Positions 60,307-64,000 of a DNA stretch of 64,000 nucleotides are shown piece by piece. The DNA is from CAYUTA01 sp964447605 (GTDB lineage Bacteria; Bacillota; Clostridia; Christensenellales; CAG-138). Under the pieces are notes generated by a model. The model ran no database searches. It had not been told where the DNA came from and was given only the letters and a program-made list of their open reading frames with translations. Where the stretch lies: the NCBI GenBank assembly GCA_964447605.1, contig CAYUTA010000002.1, positions 1 to 64,000 of the forward strand. Direction: 5' to 3'. The number at the start of each line of letters is the position of its first letter. The first letter of the stretch is position 1. The translations under genes and the position numbers were made by a program.

Positions 60307-62958
60307 ATGGTGTTTCGTTTGGCGGCAGGCAAAACTTCCGGCAAAACAAAAGCATCCGGCGGTCGGCGCGCCCCGCGCTCCGCCGTCAGCGATGTTGAGC
60401 GCCGTCAGCGCGAGATCGCCGGCATCGCGCTCATTGCCGCCGGGGTTCTCCTTGGCGTTTATATGACGGTTTCCGCGACCGGCTTTCTCGGCACGGTCGG
60501 CGTTTCCATTCTGTTCGGCCTGTGCGGCCTTGCCTCGTACGCGCTGCCGGTTTTTTTCATTTTTCTCGGCATACTCACCATCAAGGGCGTGCGGAACGAG
60601 CGGCTTCAGGGCTCGCCCTGGTTTGTTGTGCTCGGCGCGCTTGCGCTCATGACGCTCCTCCAGGCCATCCACAACGACCCCTATCAGGGCGTTAATTACA
60701 TGCCCTATATCGATACGGCGTATCAGACCGCCTCTGCGGCGCATCTTGGCGGCGGCCTCATCGGCGCGGTGCTGTGTTACCCGCTCCAGCTGCTCGGCGG
60801 CAACGTGCTGGCCTATACGCTCACCATCGCAGTCATTCTCATCGCCATCGTGGCCGTGACGGGGCTTTCGCTTGGCGATATGTCCGCAAAGGTGGGCGAA
60901 TCGATGCATACCGCCGTGCAGAGCATGCGAGACGATATCGTGGAAACCAGCCGTGAGCGAAAAAAGATGTCCACGTTCGACCTTGTGCTCGACGAGGCCA
61001 ATACGCCTCCCCCAGGCAAAAAAAAGACGGCTGCGTCCAGGTCCGGAAAGCGGGTCGGCAAGCGCAAACAGAAGGCCATGCTTGACGATGTGGACGAGCT
61101 GATCTCATTCTTTCCAATTGAGGGCGAGCTTTCGGCAAAGCCCGCGAGGCATTCCGAGCTGAAGCCGCTTGCGCCCGTGGTAACGGACATCTGGGACGAG
61201 ATCGAGCCGGCCGTGGACGTGCCGCTGACCATCAATCCCGTTAAGGGCGCCGCGGGCAGGCCTGCTGAAACGCCCCTCCCCGACACGGTACAGCTGTTTG
61301 GCGCGGGGACGCTGCAGCCTGAAAAACCCGCGAAGCGCGTCCCCCGTAAAAAGGCGGCCGAATCCCCTGCCGAAACCGCCGCGGCTAAGGCCGCAAAGCC
61401 CATCCGTGTGGGCGCGGAGCCAAGGGACGGCCAGGGCGACGGCCTGCCGGACATTGAATTTACCAACGCGCCGGCTTATGTGCCGCCGTCTTTTTCGCTG
61501 CTCAACGCAGCCAGCGTCAACTATGGAAAAGGCGGCGAAAGCCCGCAGGAAAAGGCAAAGCTTCTCATCGACGCGCTCGAGAGCTTTCACATCAGCGCAA
61601 AAGTCACCAACATCAGCGTCGGCCCGGTGCTTACGCGCTTTGAGCTGCAGCCCGCGCCTGGCGTGCGCGTAAGCCGCATCACATCGCTGAACAACGACAT
61701 TGCGCTGGCGCTCGCCGCGCAGCGGGTGCGCATTGAAGCGCCCATTCCGGGCAAGTCCGCGGTAGGCATTGAAATCCCGAACAAGAACACCGTTACCGTT
61801 GTGCTGCGCGACATCGTTGAAAGCAGGGAATTTCAATCGAACGATTCGGCCGTTACGATGGCGCTTGGCAAGGACATCAGCGGCAACATCATTGTGACCG
61901 ATCTTGCGCGCATGCCGCATATGCTGATTGCAGGCGCAACCGGCAGCGGCAAGAGCGTGTGCATCAACGATATCATCATCTCGATGGTTTACAAAAGCTC
62001 GCCGGCAGATTTAAAAATGATGCTTATCGATCCCAAGATGGTCGAGCTGTCCGTGTTCAGCGTGCTGCCGCATCTGCTTATTCCAGTTGTGACCGAGCCG
62101 AAAAAGGCCGCGGGCGCGCTGCGCTGGGCAGTCAACGAAATGACGCAGCGCTATAAGAAGTTTTCCGAAGCGGGCGCGCGCGATCTCAAGCGGTATAACC
62201 AGCTGATGGACGTACCGGAGAAGCGGCTGCCCAAGCTGGTGGTCATCATCGACGAACTGGCCGACCTGATGATGGTTTCGCCCGACGACGTGGAGGATTC
62301 CATCTGCCGCATCGCACAACTCGGCCGCGCGGCCGGAATCCACCTGATTGTGGCGACCCAGCGGCCCAGCGCGGATATCATTACGGGGCTGATCAAGGCC
62401 AACATTCCCTCGCGCTGTGCGTTTGCGGTCAGTTCCGGCATCGATTCACGCATCATCCTCGACGCGACCGGGGCTGAAAAGCTGCTTGGCCGCGGCGATA
62501 TGCTCTTCCACCCCAACGGCGCGGGCAAACCTACACGTTTGCAGTGCGCGTTCGTCAGTGACGAGGAGGTTGAGCGCATCACCAACCATTTCAAAAACCA
62601 GGCCGCGCCCCCCGTGTTTGACGAGCAGGTCATCGCCGACATGGACGATTCCGCAACCGGCGGCCCTGCCGGCGGCGTATACGGCGAAGGCAAGCAGGAG
62701 GACGAGCTGCTTGGCGCGGCGGTACGCGTCATCCTTGAAAACGGCGTGGCCTCCACGTCCATGCTTCAGCGCAGGCTGCGCGTGGGTTATACGCGCGGCT
62801 CGCGGCTGATCGATATCATGGAGGAGCTCGGCTACGTTTCCCCCTACGAAGGCAGCAAGCCGCGCAAGGTGCTTATCACAAAGGAGCAATACGCCGAGAC
62901 CTTCGGCGACACGCTTCCCTTTGCCGACGTAAAGACGGGGAAGGCGGACGGAGCATGA
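60307..62958 (+). CDS. ftsK: DNA translocase FtsK/SpoIIIE
   Basis: An 883-residue DNA pump. Residues about 35-190 hold four membrane helices. A charged linker (about 200-440, many Ala, Lys and Pro) follows, then the motor domain with Walker A GATGSGKS, Walker B VVIIDELADLMM and TQRPSADIITGLIKANIPSR. The winged-helix gamma domain (AAVRVILENGVASTSMLQRR) is at the end. It moves chromosomal DNA through the division or sporulation septum. ATG 60307 follows GGGAAAGG. It overlaps rimO by ATGA. Confidence 0.95.
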   Translation: MVFRLAAGKTSGKTKASGGRRAPRSAVSDVERRQREIAGIALIAAGVLLGVYMTVSATGFLGTVGVSILFGLCGLASYALPVFFIFLGILTIKGVRNERLQGSPWFVVLGALALMTLLQAIHNDPYQGVNYMPYIDTAYQTASAAHLGGGLIGAVLCYPLQLLGGNVLAYTLTIAVILIAIVAVTGLSLGDMSAKVGESMHTAVQSMRDDIVETSRERKKMSTFDLVLDEANTPPPGKKKTAASRSGKRVGKRKQKAMLDDVDELISFFPIEGELSAKPARHSELKPLAPVVTDIWDEIEPAVDVPLTINPVKGAAGRPAETPLPDTVQLFGAGTLQPEKPAKRVPRKKAAESPAETAAAKAAKPIRVGAEPRDGQGDGLPDIEFTNAPAYVPPSFSLLNAASVNYGKGGESPQEKAKLLIDALESFHISAKVTNISVGPVLTRFELQPAPGVRVSRITSLNNDIALALAAQRVRIEAPIPGKSAVGIEIPNKNTVTVVLRDIVESREFQSNDSAVTMALGKDISGNIIVTDLARMPHMLIAGATGSGKSVCINDIIISMVYKSSPADLKMMLIDPKMVELSVFSVLPHLLIPVVTEPKKAAGALRWAVNEMTQRYKKFSEAGARDLKRYNQLMDVPEKRLPKLVVIIDELADLMMVSPDDVEDSICRIAQLGRAAGIHLIVATQRPSADIITGLIKANIPSRCAFAVSSGIDSRIILDATGAEKLLGRGDMLFHPNGAGKPTRLQCAFVSDEEVERITNHFKNQAAPPVFDEQVIADMDDSATGGPAGGVYGEGKQEDELLGAAVRVILENGVASTSMLQRRLRVGYTRGSRLIDIMEELGYVSPYEGSKPRKVLITKEQYAETFGDTLPFADVKTGKADGA

Positions 62959-64000
62959 AGTGCGCGGGCGAGTTGCTTTCCGGCGCCGACGCGGCCGTGC
63001 AAGCCAGAAAGGCTTCCAATTCAAAAACCGGTCGGACGGTCGGCGTCGTGTCCCTCGGTTGTGCGAAAAACCTTGTGGATACCGAGCGGATGCTCGGTTT
63101 GTTGAGCGACGCGGGCTTTTCTATCGTAAACCAACCGCAGGACGCGGATATCCTTGTGGTCAACACCTGCGGGTTCATCGAGTCCGCCAAGCAGGAATCC
63201 ATCGATACCATTCTCGAGATGGCGCAGTATAAGCGGCGCGGCCGCTGCAAGACGCTCGTGGTCACGGGCTGTCTCAGTCAGCGTTACCGTAAGGAACTGG
63301 CCGAGGAGATGCCTGAAATCGATCTTTTGCTCGGCGTGCGTGATTATGAAAAGCTTCCCGCGCTGCTTGGCGCTATCGACAGCCGCGGCAAAGCCCGCCG
63401 CATCCTCGCGACCCCGTCGTACAGCGCCTATCTGCGCATTGGCGACGGCTGCAACAACCGTTGCGCGTATTGCGCCATTCCTCTGATCCGCGGCCCGCTT
63501 TCCAGCGTTGCGCAGGACGAGCTGTTTGACGAAGCGCTGCAATTGGCCGACCGGGGCGTGACGGAGCTGACGCTCATTGCGCAGGACACCTCCGGCTACG
63601 GCATGGACCGATACGGCGAGCCGCGTCTGGCAGGCCTGCTCAGCCGTCTTTGTGACATTGCCGCGCTGCATTGGATTCGCGTGCTTTATACCTATCCCGA
63701 CACGGTCACGCCCGCGCTGATCGACTGCATCCGTACAACGGGTAAGGTTGTGCACTACCTGGACATGCCGCTGCAGCACATCAGCGACGGCGTGCTAAAG
63801 CGCATGAACCGGCGTGGCAGCGGCGCGCAGATCCGCGCACTGCTGAAATACCTGGCAAAAAATGCGCCGGACTTTATTTTGCGCACCACTATGATGGTGG
63901 GCTTCCCCGGGGAAACGGACCGTGATTTTGCGGAGCTGCTGGCGTTTTTAAGCCAATACCCGTTCGACCGCGTGGGCGCGTTTGCGTTTTCACCCGAGGA
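62955..64000 (+). CDS. rimO: Ribosomal protein S12 methylthiotransferase RimO (partial, runs off the window)
   Basis: The first 348 codons of a radical-SAM methylthiotransferase, which adds a methylthio group to an Asp of ribosomal protein S12. N-terminal cluster domain with VSLGCAKNLVDTE, VVNTCGFI and VTGCLSQRY; radical-SAM motif CNNRCAYC followed by AIPLIRG. The C-terminal TRAM domain lies beyond the window. It begins in an ATGA overlap with ftsK. About 28 residues precede the usual start of the family, which is longer than normal, so an internal start cannot be excluded. Confidence 0.94.
   Translation, partial: MKCAGELLSGADAAVQARKASNSKTGRTVGVVSLGCAKNLVDTERMLGLLSDAGFSIVNQPQDADILVVNTCGFIESAKQESIDTILEMAQYKRRGRCKTLVVTGCLSQRYRKELAEEMPEIDLLLGVRDYEKLPALLGAIDSRGKARRILATPSYSAYLRIGDGCNNRCAYCAIPLIRGPLSSVAQDELFDEALQLADRGVTELTLIAQDTSGYGMDRYGEPRLAGLLSRLCDIAALHWIRVLYTYPDTVTPALIDCIRTTGKVVHYLDMPLQHISDGVLKRMNRRGSGAQIRALLKYLAKNAPDFILRTTMMVGFPGETDRDFAELLAFLSQYPFDRVGAFAFSPE

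Noticed and set aside
1..64000. CRISPR arrays, insertion sequences, prophage, tRNA or rRNA genes
   Set aside because: No regularly spaced direct repeats, transposase or integrase frames, cloverleaf or rRNA-like sequence were seen on either strand by eye.

Overview
The window looks like chromosome from a spore-forming, anaerobic, low-oxygen-adapted member of the Clostridia (Bacillota) with fairly high GC. The case rests on several things. A YunB-type sporulation protein and a SpoIIIE/FtsK translocase are present. The Bacillota order tilS-hpt-ftsH is kept. Lipoproteins carry lipoboxes, Shine-Dalgarno sites are strong (AAGGAGG-like), and promoters match the sigma-A consensus. The enzyme set is anaerobic: a flavodiiron protein, desulfoferrodoxin, rubredoxin, a molybdenum hydroxylase and an Fe-S L-cysteine desulfidase. 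I saw no tRNA or rRNA genes, insertion sequence, prophage or CRISPR array. The species cannot be named from this sequence.

Layout. (1) 0-8.3 kb: small-molecule catabolism. A split transketolase, a C-GCAxxG redox protein, two paralogous VOC proteins around a Crp/Fnr regulator, a D-cysteine desulfhydrase-type PLP enzyme, an L-cysteine desulfidase-type (UPF0597) enzyme and an acyl-CoA ligase-like protein. (2) 8.4-14.2 kb: a tightly overlapping seven-gene operon. It holds a DHDPS-family lyase, a CoA-disulfide-reductase-like flavoprotein, and what looks like a multi-subunit Fe-S/FAD amino-acid dehydrogenase (D-hydroxyproline/opine type). (3) 14.4-20 kb: a PAS-GAF-GGDEF-EAL protein, then a Crp/Fnr regulator divergent from an oxygen/superoxide detoxification operon (flavodiiron-flavin reductase-rubredoxin fusion, desulfoferrodoxin, rubredoxin). 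(4) 20-33.8 kb: envelope and general genes: PdaB-like deacetylase, PrsA-like foldase with a coupled 30-residue peptide, galactokinase, RidA, a C11 protease, alkaline phosphatase, a beta-CASP nuclease, and a serine-palmitoyltransferase-like enzyme with an SDR. (5) 34.7-45.4 kb: a purine uptake and catabolism locus: three-subunit xanthine dehydrogenase type enzyme, GntR regulator, 8-oxoguanine-deaminase-like amidohydrolase and a BMP-type nucleoside ABC transporter. (6) 45.6-64 kb: housekeeping and cell-surface genes: lipoprotein, Nudix, a frameshifted Asp/Glu racemase, O-antigen-ligase-type protein, PRPP synthetase, YunB, PHP phosphoesterase, ftsH-hpt-tilS, radC, a SIMPL lipoprotein, ftsK/spoIIIE and the start of rimO.

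Genes in each block are often joined by ATGA overlaps, so translational coupling is widespread. Several long gaps (2.2-2.45, 3.1-3.4, 14.2-14.4, 24.0-24.3, 33.8-34.6, 49.3-49.8, 50.8-51.35 and 52.9-53.4 kb) carry no clear gene. Many of them share short degenerate hairpin-forming motifs, which suggests a dispersed intergenic repeat family.

Nothing here is an obvious new defence or mobile system. The most noteworthy items are the Fe-S/flavin dehydrogenase operon with its lyase, the SPT-like/SDR pair in a Bacillota-type genome, the flavodiiron-Hrb fusion with a shared divergent operator, the VOC pair with an altered metal-ligand position, and the intergenic repeats.
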